64,000 nt of DNA, taken from positions 7,131,501-7,195,500 of the forward strand of contig NZ_CP029078.1 of NCBI RefSeq assembly GCF_005222485.1, read 5' to 3'. The notes beneath the pieces were generated by a model. It made no database searches. It worked only from the letters and a program-made list of their open reading frames with translations, and had not been told where the DNA came from. The position numbers and the translations under genes were made by a program. Shown piece after piece: positions 9,664 to 19,797 of this stretch (position 1 is the stretch's first letter; the number at the start of each line of letters is the position of its first letter). Origin of the DNA: Streptomyces griseoviridis. GTDB taxonomy: Bacteria; Actinomycetota; Actinomycetes; Streptomycetales; Streptomycetaceae.

Positions 9664-10601
9664 GCGGTCCTCTCCTGATTCCGGTCGCGGGTCGCGGATT
9701 CGGCACCCTCGTCGCTCTGGTCGCGGTGGGCGCGCTGATCGCCGTGCTCGCTGTGGTCGCCGTGCTCGCTCTGGTCGCGCCGGTCGGCAGGTGGTGGCTC
9801 GTCGTCCGGCGCGCCGAGGTAGGCCTCGACGACCCGCTCGTCCGCCTGGACGTCCCCGGGCGGGCCCTCGATGAGCTTGGAGCCCTGGACCAGGACCGCG
9901 ACCCGGTCGCAGAGGCTCATGATGAACCGCATGTCGTGCTCGATGACGAGGACTGCGATGCCCAGGCCGCGGATGGCGTGGACCAGTTCCTCGGTCTCCC
10001 TGGTCTCCTGCGGGTTCATGCCGGCCGTCGGCTCGTCGAGCAGCAGCAGCTTCGGTTCGCTGGCCAGCGCGCGGGCGATCTCCAGACGGCGCTGGGCACC
10101 GTAGGAGAGGTTGCGGGCGAGCTGGTTCCCTTGTCCGCGCAGGTCGACGAAGTCCAGCAACTCCTGCGCCCTGGAGAGGGATTCGCGCTCCTCCCGGCGG
10201 TAGCGGGGGCCGCGTCCGATCGCGGAGAGCAGACCGGCGGTGGTGCGGGTGTGGCGGCCCACGATGACGTTCTCCACCACGGTCATGTTGGCGAAGAGGC
10301 GGATGTTCTGGAAGGTGCGGGCGACTCCGGCCCGCGTCACCTTGGCCGGCCGCGGCGGCAACGCCGCCCCGTCGAGGCGGACTTCACCGTCCGTGGGGAC
10401 GTACAGACCGGTCAGGCAGTTGAAGAAGGTGGTCTTGCCCGCGCCGTTGGGCCCGATCAGGCCGACGATCTCGCCGCGGCCCACCGTCAGGTCCACGCCG
10501 TCGACGGCGGTCAGGCCGCCGAACCGCATGGTGACACGGCGGGCTTCGAGCAGCGGCGAGGTGCGCGCGGCCGGGGCTGCGGCCGGGGACGGAGTGCTCA
10601 T
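9660..10601 (-). CDS. livG: Branched-chain amino acid ABC transporter ATP-binding protein LivG
   Basis: A 313-aa ATPase with Walker A GPNGAGKTT near residue 50, A-R-T-F-Q-N-I-R-L-F typical of LivG, signature L-S-Y-G-A-Q-R-R and Walker B L-L-L-D-E-P-T-A. It has an unusual C-terminal tail of about 45 residues after the last ABC element, rich in Asp, His, Gln and Arg with repeated E-H-G-D and R-D-Q-S units; E. coli LivG (255 aa) lacks this. The tail is encoded by imperfect short repeats (about 9668-9800). The stop overlaps livF and the start overlaps the livM stop. Confidence 0.95.
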   Translation of the reverse strand: MSTPSPAAAPAARTSPLLEARRVTMRFGGLTAVDGVDLTVGRGEIVGLIGPNGAGKTTFFNCLTGLYVPTDGEVRLDGAALPPRPAKVTRAGVARTFQNIRLFANMTVVENVIVGRHTRTTAGLLSAIGRGPRYRREERESLSRAQELLDFVDLRGQGNQLARNLSYGAQRRLEIARALASEPKLLLLDEPTAGMNPQETRETEELVHAIRGLGIAVLVIEHDMRFIMSLCDRVAVLVQGSKLIEGPPGDVQADERVVEAYLGAPDDEPPPADRRDQSEHGDHSEHGDQRAHRDQSDEGAESATRDRNQERTA

Positions 10602-12288
10602 GCGGTGGCCTCCGCGGCCACCTGGCGCGCCTGGGCGCCGGAGACCTGCTTGTCGTGGAACTCCAGTTGGTGCTTGCGGTCAGGTACCAGGCCCTCGGGC
10701 CTGAACCGCATCATCACGATCAGCGCGAGACCGAACAGCATCATCTGGTACCTGTTGAAGAACTCGAACTTCGCCGGGATCAGGTACAGGAGGGCCGCGC
10801 CGACGAGCGGCCCCGAGATGGTGCCCATGCCGCCGAGGACCACCGCGGCCAGCAGGAAAGCCGAGTTGGGCGGTGCGGTGTCGGCGAACTTGTAGTTGTC
10901 GGGAACGGCGTTGGTCTGCAGATGCGCCATGACCGTGCCCGCGAGTCCCGCGAGGCAGGCGCCGAGCCCGAAGGCGAGGAGCTTGAACCGGAAGCCCTCG
11001 ATGCCCATGGCGGTGGCGGCCTTCTCGTCCTCGCGCAGCGCGATCCAGGCCCGCCCGACCCGGGAGTCGCCCGCCCGCGCGTACACGAAGACGATGACGG
11101 CGATCACCGCGAGCAGCAGCAGGTAGTAGTTGGCGAACCTGCCGAAGGAGACGCCGAGGACGGTGTGCGGTTTCCCGAAGTCGAAGCCGAACAGCTCGAT
11201 GTCGGGGATCGCGTTGATTCCGTTGGGGCCGTTGGTCAGTGACGGTCCCGAGGTGCCGTCGAGGTTGTTGACGGTGATGCGGAAGATCTCGCCGAAGCCG
11301 AGGGTGACGATGGCGAGGTAGTCGCCGTGCAGCCGCAGGGTGGGCGCGCCGATGACGAGGCCGGCGAGGAGCGAGACCGCCATGCCGAGCAGGGCGGTGG
11401 CCCAGAACGGCCAGGGCGCGATGTGGAACGTGGAGAACGTCGAGCCGGAGACGAGCGCCGCCGAGTACGCGCCCGTGCCGAGGAACGCGACGTAGCCGAG
11501 GTCGAGCAGCCCGACCAGGCCGACGACGATGTTGAGGCCGAGCGCGACCGCCGCGAAGACGAGGATGTTGTCGGCGATCGCCGTGTACCGGTCGCCGGTC
11601 TGGGTGAAGGGGAAGACCAGCGCCGAGGCGAGCGCGGCGACCGCGACCGCGACCCGGTGGCGGGCGTTGATCTCGCTGACGCGTCGGGTGATCCCCGCGG
11701 CCGACAGCGCGCGGGCGCCGAACCCCGCCGCGGGCAGGAAGGCCAGGAATTCCTCCGCCGAGTCCGTGGTGATGCCGTACGTCAGCACGGCCAGGGCGGC
11801 CAGGAACACCGCGGTGATCAGGGCGACTTCGGCCGGCCACGGCAGCCGCGCGCCTGGCGGCGGCGGTTCGACCGTGTCGTCGGGCAGCGCGTGCGCCCCG
11901 CCCGCGAGGAGCAGTACGGCGACGCAGGCGAGCCAGCCGCCCGGCTCGACGTTGACGGCGCCGCCGAGGGTGAGGGCGATCGCCCCGACGGTGACCCAGG
12001 TGGTGGTCAGCGCCGCGAGCGACGCGGACCGCAGCGCGCGTACGGCTCCGGCGGGCGCGAGCCGGCGCACACCGGGGAGGCCGAGAGCGGCGGCCGTGAA
12101 CAGCGCGGCCAGCGCTCCGGTGACCAGCGTGACGACCTGGCTTCCCCCGGGATATCCGTCGAGCGTGAGATTGCCCGGGTAGGCGGCGGTCCAGGTCCAG
12201 GCGAGGAAGGGCGAGGCCAGGGTGAGCGCCGCGCCGATGGCGGTGAGGGTCCGCGCGAGCCGCGGATCGATCGTGGTCGTCATGTCGG

Positions 12289-12292
<4 letters not shown>
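10598..12292 (-). CDS. livM: Branched-chain amino acid ABC transporter permease LivM
   Basis: This permease (564 aa from GTG 12292, 561 from ATG 12283) has a C-terminal LivM core with the family motif Y-V-A-F-L-G-T-G-A-Y-S-A and G-A-P-T-L-R-L-x-G-D-Y-L-A-I-V-T-L-G-F. An N-terminal extension of about 200 residues with several extra hydrophobic segments precedes the core; this is common in actinobacterial LivM. The GTG at 12292 overlaps the livH stop as GTGA, which favours translational coupling. Confidence 0.92.
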
Positions 12293-13248
<956 letters not shown>

Positions 13249-13286
13249 CCGGGTACCTAACGCGCGAGGACGTGGCGAAGCAGAGG

Positions 13287-13317
13287 GCGCGGGCGTCCGG
13301 TGGCGCAACGCCCGCGC
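13287..13317 (-). terminator. Intercistronic stem-loop between livK and livH
   Basis: Perfect 10-bp arms GCGCGGGCGT (13287-13296) and ACGCCCGCGC (13308-13317) with an 11-nt loop follow the livK stop. Such hairpins after binding-protein genes often attenuate or stabilise, so that livK is made in excess over the permease genes. Confidence 0.7.
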
Positions 13318-13325
13318 GGCGACGG

Positions 13326-14567
13326 CTACTTGACGGTCACGACCTTGACGCCGTTCTTCCAGGCGCCGCCCTGCACGCAGTTGACGCTGATGACCTGGTT
13401 CACGCTGTCGCCGTACTCGTCGAAGCCGACCTTGCCGGTGGCGCCGTCGAACGACACCTCCTGCATGGCGTCGACGACCTTCGGCCGCAGCCGCGCGAGG
13501 TCGCCCGCCGTCCCGCCGCCGGCCTCGACCGCGGCGCCGACCGCTTTGATCAGGGCGGTCGTCGCGTCGTAGACGTACGCGCCGAAGACGCCGTAGTCCT
13601 CGGCGTACCCGGCCGCCTTGTAGTCCGCGACGAACGTCTTCGCGGAGTCGAGGGAGGCGACCGGGGCGCCGTCCGAGTGCGCGCACACGCCGTTCGCGGC
13701 CTTCGCGCCGGCCAGCGAGACCAACTGGTCGTCCTTGACGGCGTCGCCGCCGCCCATCGGACCGTCGAACCCGGCCGCGACGAGCTGCTTCTTCAGCGGC
13801 CCGGCCTGCGGGTACTCACCCCCGTAGAACACCCCATGCGCACCGGACGACTTGACGCTGTTGACGACGGCCGCGTAGTCGGCCTCGTCCGGGTTGATGG
13901 ACTGGTGGATGACGACCTTGCCGCCCAGCTTCCGGTACGCGTCGGTGAAGTTGTCGACGATGCCGGTGCCGTAGGTCTTCTTGTCGTCGACCGTGGCGAG
14001 CTTCGTGACCTTGAGGTCCTGGTAGAAGTACGCGGCCATCACGGGAGCCGCCACGGCGTCGGTGCTGATCGTGCGGAAGTAGTTGTCGTACTGCCGCTTC
14101 GGCGCCGTCTTGTAGTCGGCGCCCTGGGTGAGGGCCGCGGCGGTGTTGGCGCCCGACACCTGGACCATCCGCGCGTCGTGCAGCGTCGACGCCATCGCGG
14201 CGGACACCGAGGAGTTGTAGGCGCCGACGACACCGACGACGCTCTGGTCGGCGACGAACGCGGCCGCGTTCTGCTGGCCGATGTTCGGGGTCGCCTGGTC
14301 GTCCTTGGCGGCCAGTTCGAACGTGACGCCCGGTACCGCCTTCGCGGCGTTGGCCTTCTTCACCGCCAGCTCGGCGGAGTTCTTCATGCCCAGGCCGACG
14401 GCGGCCAGATCCTTCGACAGCGGGGCGTCGAAGCCGATGGTGACCGTCGTGCTCGCGCCGGTGGACGAGCCGGTGCCGTTGCCCTCGTCGCGGCTGCCGC
14501 ACGCGGTCAGCGTCAGCGCCCCGGCCACCAACGGGACACCGAGTCTCAGCAGACGAGTGTGGTGCAT
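13326..14567 (-). CDS. livK: Branched-chain amino acid ABC transporter substrate-binding lipoprotein
   Basis: A 413-aa lipoprotein: positively charged start, hydrophobic core and lipobox L-T-A-C with Cys near residue 22. The mature part is a Peripla_BP_6-type binding domain (T-I-G-F-D-A-P-L-S onwards, with V-G-V-V-G-A-Y-N-S-S-V-S typical of the family). ATG 14567 is preceded by GGGAGG. It heads the liv operon and would capture Leu/Ile/Val or a related amino acid outside the membrane. Paired palindromes upstream (14685-14732) suggest PucR control. Confidence 0.93.
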   Translation of the reverse strand: MHHTRLLRLGVPLVAGALTLTACGSRDEGNGTGSSTGASTTVTIGFDAPLSKDLAAVGLGMKNSAELAVKKANAAKAVPGVTFELAAKDDQATPNIGQQNAAAFVADQSVVGVVGAYNSSVSAAMASTLHDARMVQVSGANTAAALTQGADYKTAPKRQYDNYFRTISTDAVAAPVMAAYFYQDLKVTKLATVDDKKTYGTGIVDNFTDAYRKLGGKVVIHQSINPDEADYAAVVNSVKSSGAHGVFYGGEYPQAGPLKKQLVAAGFDGPMGGGDAVKDDQLVSLAGAKAANGVCAHSDGAPVASLDSAKTFVADYKAAGYAEDYGVFGAYVYDATTALIKAVGAAVEAGGGTAGDLARLRPKVVDAMQEVSFDGATGKVGFDEYGDSVNQVISVNCVQGGAWKNGVKVVTVK

Positions 14568-14684
14568 GGATGCCTCCCAGGAAGTTTCGCAGAACCGCGT
14601 CGGGGCAGGGGCCCCTCGCGTTCCCTGGCCGGGAACTGCTGTGCGCGGTGGCTGAACCGTAGGCGGGCGGCGACCCCGCTGCGT

Positions 14685-14732
14685 CTGTCCCGCAGGCAGA
14701 TGTCGGAGGCCGGTTGTTGTCCTGCGGGACAA
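14685..14732 (-). promoter_or_regulatory. Paired operator-like palindromes upstream of livK
   Basis: The strong site TTGTCC-TGCG-GGACAA (14717-14732) and a weaker one CTGTCC-CGCA-GGCAGA (14685-14700) have centres 32 bp apart. The same pair with the same spacing occurs upstream of the neighbouring pucR. Proposed PucR binding sites. Confidence 0.65.
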
Positions 14733-14766
14733 CGCCGTTAGCACGGACGTCACATGCCCGTCCCGC

Positions 14767-16446
14767 TCACCCGCGGCCCTGCCCGCGGATCTTGCGCAGC
14801 TCCAGCATCGCCACGAGCCGCTGGTCGGGGTCGCGCAGATCGAGTCCGCTGAGCCGCACGGCCCGCCGGATGCGGTGGCGGAGCGTGTTGGGGTGGATGT
14901 GCAGCTGCTCCGCCACCTCCTTCACCTCGCCGAAGGCGTCGAGGTACCGCAGCAGCGACCCGCACAGGTCCGTGCCGTGCCGGACGTCGTGGTCGGCGAG
15001 AATCCGCACCGCGGGATCGTGGACGGCCGGGTTCTCGGCGAGCAGCCCGAGCACCTGCCCCAGCACGACCGTGGCCCGCACCTGCGCGTACGTCGCCACC
15101 GGCCGGCCCGGATCCCGCTCCAGCACCCGCAGGACGCGGTCCGCCGACAGCCGGGCCGCCGGGGCCTCCGTGAGCCGCCGCACCGCGGGGGCGATGCCGG
15201 CCTGGACGGGGGTGCCCAGATGGCGCCGGAGGGTGGCCACCAGGTCGGCGGTCCACGCGAGCAGCGTCGACTCCGCGACCGGATCGGCGGCGGCCCGGTG
15301 CGTGCCGTGATCGGGGCCCGCACCCGACTCGGGGACGAGCACGTAGAGCCGGCCGTCCAGCGGGGCGGCGACCGCGGTGCGCCGGTACGCCGCGGCGTGC
15401 ACGGAGACGATCTCCGTGCTGCGCGCCCGGCCCAGCTCGAGGGACGGACCGTCCACGCCGTCCCGCTCGCGGAGATCGATGCCGATCACGGTCGCCGCGC
15501 AGTCCGGCGGCACGCCGAGCCGTCCCGCGAGCGAACCGGGCGGCACACGCCCCTCCAGGAGTCCGGCGGCCAGTTCCTCACGCAGCAGGCTGTGCCGGCC
15601 CGGTCCTCCCGGGTGCCGGATGAGCAGCAGCGTCGCGAGCCGTGCCGCACCCTTCAGCAGCTCACCGGTCCGCTCCGCGAGCGGTGCCGGCCCCTCCTGG
15701 ACCCAGATGGTGCCCAGCAGCCTGCCGCCCGCGGTGACCCCGGCCACCACCCGACGGCGCGCCCCCAGCTCCGGACGCGCGGCGACCTCCAGGACCTCCT
15801 CGCCCGCCCGCAGCCGCGCGTACACGCCCGCCTCGCGCAGCACCGCCAGATACCCCTCGGGACACGCCTGCCCCAGGATCGACAGCCGGCGCACCTCGTC
15901 GACCCGGTCACCCGACCGGGAGTAGGCCAGCACACGGTGGGTGGTGTCCTCGATGCTCACGATGCCGTCGGTGAGCGACGCCAGGGTCTGCGCGAGCGAG
16001 AACAGATCGTTGTCGGCGTACGGTCCGACGAGATCCGGTGTCTGGTGCACCGTCTCCACGACCGTCCTGGCCACCGCCTCGACCTGCTCCCAACGGGCCC
16101 CGTCACTCACCGCGAGCAGCGCCACCCCGCACTCGGCGGCGGCCTGCCGCAGCGCCTCCACGTCACCGGCGTCGGCGCCCGTCCGCACGGCGACGGCGCT
16201 CGCACCGCCGCGTCCGGCGGCCATCACCGCTCCCGTCGCGGACCGCCCGCGCGCCCCGATGACGAGCACCAGCGCCTCGTCGTAGGAGCGGGGCTCGTCG
16301 TCGGGCTCCGCGATCACCACCGATGTCAGGGGACGCTCCATGCCCAGCGGCGCGACGAGGAGGTCCACCAGGGGCCCCGAGAGCGTCGGGACGACGTGTT
16401 GCAACTGGACGACAGCGGGCACGGCGGGATCCGGGGGCGGGTACAT
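14767..16446 (-). CDS. PucR-family transcriptional regulator (2)
   Basis: A 559-aa paralogue of the regulator at 7144-8844: N-terminal PucR domain (about residues 10-130), central CdaR/GGDEF-like region, and C-terminal HTH_30 with L-H-I-H-P-N-T-L-R-H-R-I-R-R. Shared blocks such as D-L-F-S-L-A-Q-T and L-L-G-T-I-W-V-Q-E-G occur at equivalent positions, so the two arose by duplication. The ATG at 16446 is preceded by GGAGAG. It lies upstream of, and in the same direction as, the liv operon. Operators at its own promoter imply autoregulation. Confidence 0.88.
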   Translation of the reverse strand: MYPPPDPAVPAVVQLQHVVPTLSGPLVDLLVAPLGMERPLTSVVIAEPDDEPRSYDEALVLVIGARGRSATGAVMAAGRGGASAVAVRTGADAGDVEALRQAAAECGVALLAVSDGARWEQVEAVARTVVETVHQTPDLVGPYADNDLFSLAQTLASLTDGIVSIEDTTHRVLAYSRSGDRVDEVRRLSILGQACPEGYLAVLREAGVYARLRAGEEVLEVAARPELGARRRVVAGVTAGGRLLGTIWVQEGPAPLAERTGELLKGAARLATLLLIRHPGGPGRHSLLREELAAGLLEGRVPPGSLAGRLGVPPDCAATVIGIDLRERDGVDGPSLELGRARSTEIVSVHAAAYRRTAVAAPLDGRLYVLVPESGAGPDHGTHRAAADPVAESTLLAWTADLVATLRRHLGTPVQAGIAPAVRRLTEAPAARLSADRVLRVLERDPGRPVATYAQVRATVVLGQVLGLLAENPAVHDPAVRILADHDVRHGTDLCGSLLRYLDAFGEVKEVAEQLHIHPNTLRHRIRRAVRLSGLDLRDPDQRLVAMLELRKIRGQGRG

Positions 16447-16509
16447 GAGGCTCTCCGAGGACGCCGGACAAGACCGCCGCACGCTAACTGCCGCTTTCGG
16501 CCGAGGGAG

Positions 16510-16557
16510 TTGTCCGTCCGGACAACAACGGACCCCCGGGACTGTCCCGCCGGGCAA
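16510..16557 (-). promoter_or_regulatory. Paired operator-like palindromes upstream of pucR (2)
   Basis: TTGTCC-GTCC-GGACAA (16510-16525, perfect arms) and CTGTCC-CGCC-GGGCAA (16542-16557) have centres 32 bp apart, 64 bp and more upstream of the pucR start. This matches the arrangement before livK. Confidence 0.65.
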
Positions 16558-16638
16558 AGCCGCGCGGGACCTCGACGTCTCCGGAGGCCACTGACCCGCC
16601 CCCTGACGGGGCACGGGATCAGTCCGTGGCCGCCTTCC

Positions 16639-16884
16639 TCAGTGCGCCGTGGTGTGCAGGTGATCGTGTTCGCGTTCGTAGTTGGCCAGGGCGAGCCCGA
16701 GGGCGAAGAACGTGGGTGCCCACTCGCCGACGAAGATGCCCCACCGGTCGGCGCGTGCCGTCCCCGCCGACTCCGCCTTGATGGATCCGCACCACGAGGC
16801 GACGGACAAGCCGATCGACGCGACCGCCGCGGTGTAGGCGTGCTCGGACTTCAGGCCCTTCTCGTGCAACAGCTTGACGATCAT
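16639..16884 (-). CDS. Small membrane protein of unknown function
   Basis: An 81-aa protein with two hydrophobic segments (about residues 17-33 and 49-67) and a His-rich end (E-H-D-H-L-H). The ATG at 16884 follows GGAGAG. It is a stand-alone gene; no function can be assigned from the sequence. Confidence 0.7.
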   Translation of the reverse strand: MIVKLLHEKGLKSEHAYTAAVASIGLSVASWCGSIKAESAGTARADRWGIFVGEWAPTFFALGLALANYEREHDHLHTTAH

Positions 16885-17131
16885 GACTCTCCAAAGGCAG
16901 GGGGATCAGGGTCTCCCACAACCGTGCCCTCCGGACGGGACGCCCGCATCTCGGGCCTGACGACGGCGGGTCGGACCCACGCGGTGACGGCGGGTGGCCG
17001 GGGCCCGCCGGGCCCCTCCCTTCTGGCCGGTGCCAGGGGACGGCGCGAGGTCGGGAGCCAGAGGCCGGCGGGTGGGCGGGAGCCCGCTCGGGCCCCTCCG
17101 GCCGGTGCCGGGCCGGGACACGATCGGCCGT

Positions 17132-18154
17132 TCAGGGCGTGGTGCCGAAGCACTCGCGGGCCGGTCTGTCCGCGACCGGCCGGTAGCAGGCGCGGAGACG
17201 GCCGGGACTGCCCGCGGAGATCATCGTCGTGGCCACCGCTTCCGGCTGAGCCGACCGGATCGTGCGGACCGCGGACTGCGGCTCCGCGTCGGGGCCGCTG
17301 ATCACGAGGCCGAAGCCGGTGTGCGTCGGCCACGCCCGGATCCAGGCCGCCCGGCAACCGGGGCTGAGCCGGATCTCCAGGCGGGTGCCGTCGGCCGCCG
17401 TGTGACGCGCCACCGTGACGGGGTCCTCGCAGGCGGTCGTCTGCGGAGAGCGCCCCTCGCAGGATCGGAGCAGGCACACCGGGGGCGGGGCGGAGGCCGC
17501 CGGTCCCGCCGCGCCGCGCGAGGCGTGCACGACGGCCGCGGGCACCAGCATCGCGGCGCAGAGCAGCGCCACACCGGCCGCGGACGCGACGGGATGGGCG
17601 TCGAGCACGGCGGACGCCGCGAGCAGCGGGCCCCGCAGCAACCCGTCCTGACGCTGACGGCGACGGACGCCGGTCCCCGCCCCGCTCGTGGAGCGGCCGG
17701 CCCGGTCCGTGCCGGGTGAGGCGGGCCGGTCAGGCCGCCCGTCCGGCCCGGAGTCGGATCGCGGGGCGGACGCCTGGGCAGACTCCGGACGGTCGGAGGG
17801 GGCCACCTGCGTCCGTCTGCTCCACGCCGCGTCCGCCAACTCCCACTGGGAAAGCGCCCGTTGCCGGTCCCGCTCGTCCGGCACCGCCTGGCACAGCGCC
17901 TCGACCGCGTGGCGGGGCGGGAACTGCCTGCCGTTGAGATACCGCTCCCAGGACGATCTGCTCACCGCGGTCGTCTCGGCGAGCCTCTCCAGGGTCAGCC
18001 CTTCCCGGTCCTTGATCCGGCGCAGACAGGTGACCAACCTCGCGCAGTCAGGCGGCAGTTCCGGTGGCAGCTCGCGCCAGTTCCCGGGCCTGGACCCGTT
18101 GGGCGATCGTTTCACCCGCTCCTCACTCCTCCCCGGTGGCCGACCCGCCGTCAC
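17132..18154 (-). CDS. XRE-like helix-turn-helix protein with one membrane helix and a DUF2690-like outer domain
   Basis: The 340-aa protein has an N-terminal HTH (about residues 35-90) with S-R-S-S-W-E-R-Y-L-N-G-R-Q-F-P-P, a Pro/Asp-rich linker, one membrane helix (about 195-215) and an extracytoplasmic domain with five cysteines (about 220-340), including C-L-L-R-S-C-E-G-R-S-P. The layout matches the DUF2690-type XRE proteins abundant in Streptomyces. Its GTG start overlaps the stop of the next gene upstream as GTGA, so the two are translationally coupled. Possibly a transmembrane regulator; signal unknown. Confidence 0.78.
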   Translation of the reverse strand: MTAGRPPGRSEERVKRSPNGSRPGNWRELPPELPPDCARLVTCLRRIKDREGLTLERLAETTAVSRSSWERYLNGRQFPPRHAVEALCQAVPDERDRQRALSQWELADAAWSRRTQVAPSDRPESAQASAPRSDSGPDGRPDRPASPGTDRAGRSTSGAGTGVRRRQRQDGLLRGPLLAASAVLDAHPVASAAGVALLCAAMLVPAAVVHASRGAAGPAASAPPPVCLLRSCEGRSPQTTACEDPVTVARHTAADGTRLEIRLSPGCRAAWIRAWPTHTGFGLVISGPDAEPQSAVRTIRSAQPEAVATTMISAGSPGRLRACYRPVADRPARECFGTTP

Positions 18155-18960
18155 TCCACGTGGCGCAGCAGCGCCCAGGTCTGTTCGCCGACGATCCTGT
18201 CGGCGGGCACGTGGTTCTCCCGCTGGAGCCGCTCGACCTGGGCGGCGGTGCGGTCGCCGTAGTAGCCGTCCACGTCACCGGGCGAAAGACGGTGGCGCAG
18301 CAGGAGGCACTGCACCTCGGCGGCCTCGGGTCCCGTCGTGTTGAGCGAGACCAGGCGGGTCGTCGTGGTGCTGTTCCCCGCGAACACGAGGTCGCCGTGC
18401 CGGCTGTAGGAGCACGTGTACGCCCCGGCCCCGCCGCCCGTCGCCGTGCCGCGCGGGGTGCCGGACGCCGGTGCCCGGATCAACCACACCGAGACCGCGG
18501 CGGACAGCAGCACCGCACCGACCGCGGTGGACAGCGCCACGACGCGGACACGCCCTCCGGACGCGCTCGGTCCCGGAGCGGGGTGCTCGACGTCGGCGGC
18601 GGCGGCCCTGGCCGGGTCGGGCTCGTCCACGGCCCTGGCCGGGTCGGTGTCGTCGAGGGCCCTGGCCGGGCCCGAGTTGTCGAGGACCGTCTTCGGCGTG
18701 GCCCGGGACCGCTGCGCCGCGTCCCGTAACGCGAGGAGGGGCGCCGCGTCCGCTCCCGCGAGACGCGCGAACGCCACCACCGCCGTGGTCGGCGGCACCG
18801 CCCCGCCGTTGAGATAGCGCTCCCAGGACGACACGCTGAACGGTGTCCTCGCCCCGAGCGACATCAGGCTCAGCCCGCTGCGATCCTTCAACAGCCGCAG
18901 TTCCGCCACGAGTTGACGTTCGGCCGGGCCGAGCGACTCCGGCAGCATCTTCCACCGCAC
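18151..18960 (-). CDS. XRE-like helix-turn-helix protein with membrane helix and peptidoglycan-binding-like domain
   Basis: The 269-aa protein has an HTH (about residues 8-60) with S-V-S-S-W-E-R-Y-L-N-G-G-A-V-P-P, nearly the motif of its downstream partner, then a linker of D-P-A-R-A repeats (about 95-125), a membrane helix (about 137-157), and an outer domain ending in G-D-V-D-G-Y-Y-G-D-R-T-A-A-Q-V-E-R-L-Q, the PG_binding_1 signature. The GTG at 18960 follows AGGAG. It is the first gene of a coupled pair; the outer domain suggests sensing of the cell wall. Confidence 0.8.
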   Translation of the reverse strand: MRWKMLPESLGPAERQLVAELRLLKDRSGLSLMSLGARTPFSVSSWERYLNGGAVPPTTAVVAFARLAGADAAPLLALRDAAQRSRATPKTVLDNSGPARALDDTDPARAVDEPDPARAAAADVEHPAPGPSASGGRVRVVALSTAVGAVLLSAAVSVWLIRAPASGTPRGTATGGGAGAYTCSYSRHGDLVFAGNSTTTTRLVSLNTTGPEAAEVQCLLLRHRLSPGDVDGYYGDRTAAQVERLQRENHVPADRIVGEQTWALLRHVE

Positions 18961-19164
18961 GACACGACTCCTGTCCCGCCCGGCCGTCCGCTCCGTGCGT
19001 CGTCGCCGTACCGGCCTCGGGCGAGCGTGCACCTTCTGGCTCTCCGTTCCGCCTCATGGTGTACCCCGGACGCCGTGCCCCCGCACTGCCGCCGCTCCCG
19101 TACGGCCCGATTCACGCCACCCACCGCCCGGGGTCGGGTCCTCCGTCCCGCCTCTCCGGTGTCC

Positions 19165-19270
19165 GGGACGTCCCAGCAGGTCAGCGGCCGGGACGTCCCG
19201 GGACATCTCGCGTTGCCCACAGGGTCTGGCCCGGCGATCAGGTCGTCCAGCACGCTCGGCGGGACGTTCC
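19165..19270. promoter_or_regulatory. Cluster of GGGACGTYCC palindromes in a divergent promoter region
   Basis: GGGACGTCCC occurs at 19165-19174 and 19190-19199 (centres 25 bp apart) and a variant GGGACGTTCC at 19261-19270. They lie in the 363-bp gap 18961-19323 between the XRE pair and the secreted-protein gene, and could bind the coupled HTH proteins. No gene is seen in the gap. Confidence 0.5.
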
Positions 19271-19323
19271 ACCGGGCCCTCGCATCCGGTGACGGCCCCC
19301 CACCGACCGTCAGGAGAGACTTC

Positions 19324-19734
19324 ATGCGTTTGCGACAGCACGCCGCCGTAGGCGTCGTCCCCGTCCTGCTCGCGGCCTTCACCGCGGCGCTCGCGCCCGC
19401 CGCCCACGCCGTCCCGTCCCGTGACGCGGCGCCGGCCGTCGCGGCGTCCTGCTACGGCAGCGCCCACAGCTACAGCAAGCCCAGCGGCAACAACGACTAC
19501 CCCACGGGCAGTTCGTACCTCACCACCACCAGCAACTGCACCGACATCAACATCAAGACCAACACCAACCGCTACGTCGAGGTCTGCTGGCTCTCCACCG
19601 GCACCTGCCAGAGCAGCTACACGCTGACCACGGCAGGCGAGTGGACGACCGTGGCCACGAACGTGCTCAACGGCACCGACTTCTTCTTCTGGTTCCGGTC
19701 GGACGCCTCCTCCACCGGGTCCTGGGCCGCCTGA
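19324..19734 (+). CDS. Small secreted protein
   Basis: A 136-aa precursor with a clear Sec signal peptide (Arg-rich start, hydrophobic core, A-H-A cleavage region near residue 29-31). The mature part of about 105 residues has three Cys, many Ser/Thr/Asn and aromatic residues, and segments such as N-C-T-D-I-N and V-L-N-G-T-D-F-F-F-W-F-R-S-D, typical of a family of unnamed Streptomyces secreted proteins. ATG 19324 is preceded by CAGGAGAG. A strong terminator follows. Function unknown. Confidence 0.8.
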   Translation: MRLRQHAAVGVVPVLLAAFTAALAPAAHAVPSRDAAPAVAASCYGSAHSYSKPSGNNDYPTGSSYLTTTSNCTDINIKTNTNRYVEVCWLSTGTCQSSYTLTTAGEWTTVATNVLNGTDFFFWFRSDASSTGSWAA

Positions 19735-19797
19735 CGAGGCACCCGGACAGGGGACGCGCCGTCGGCCGCACGTCCCGGTCGGTCCCGATCAGGCGTC

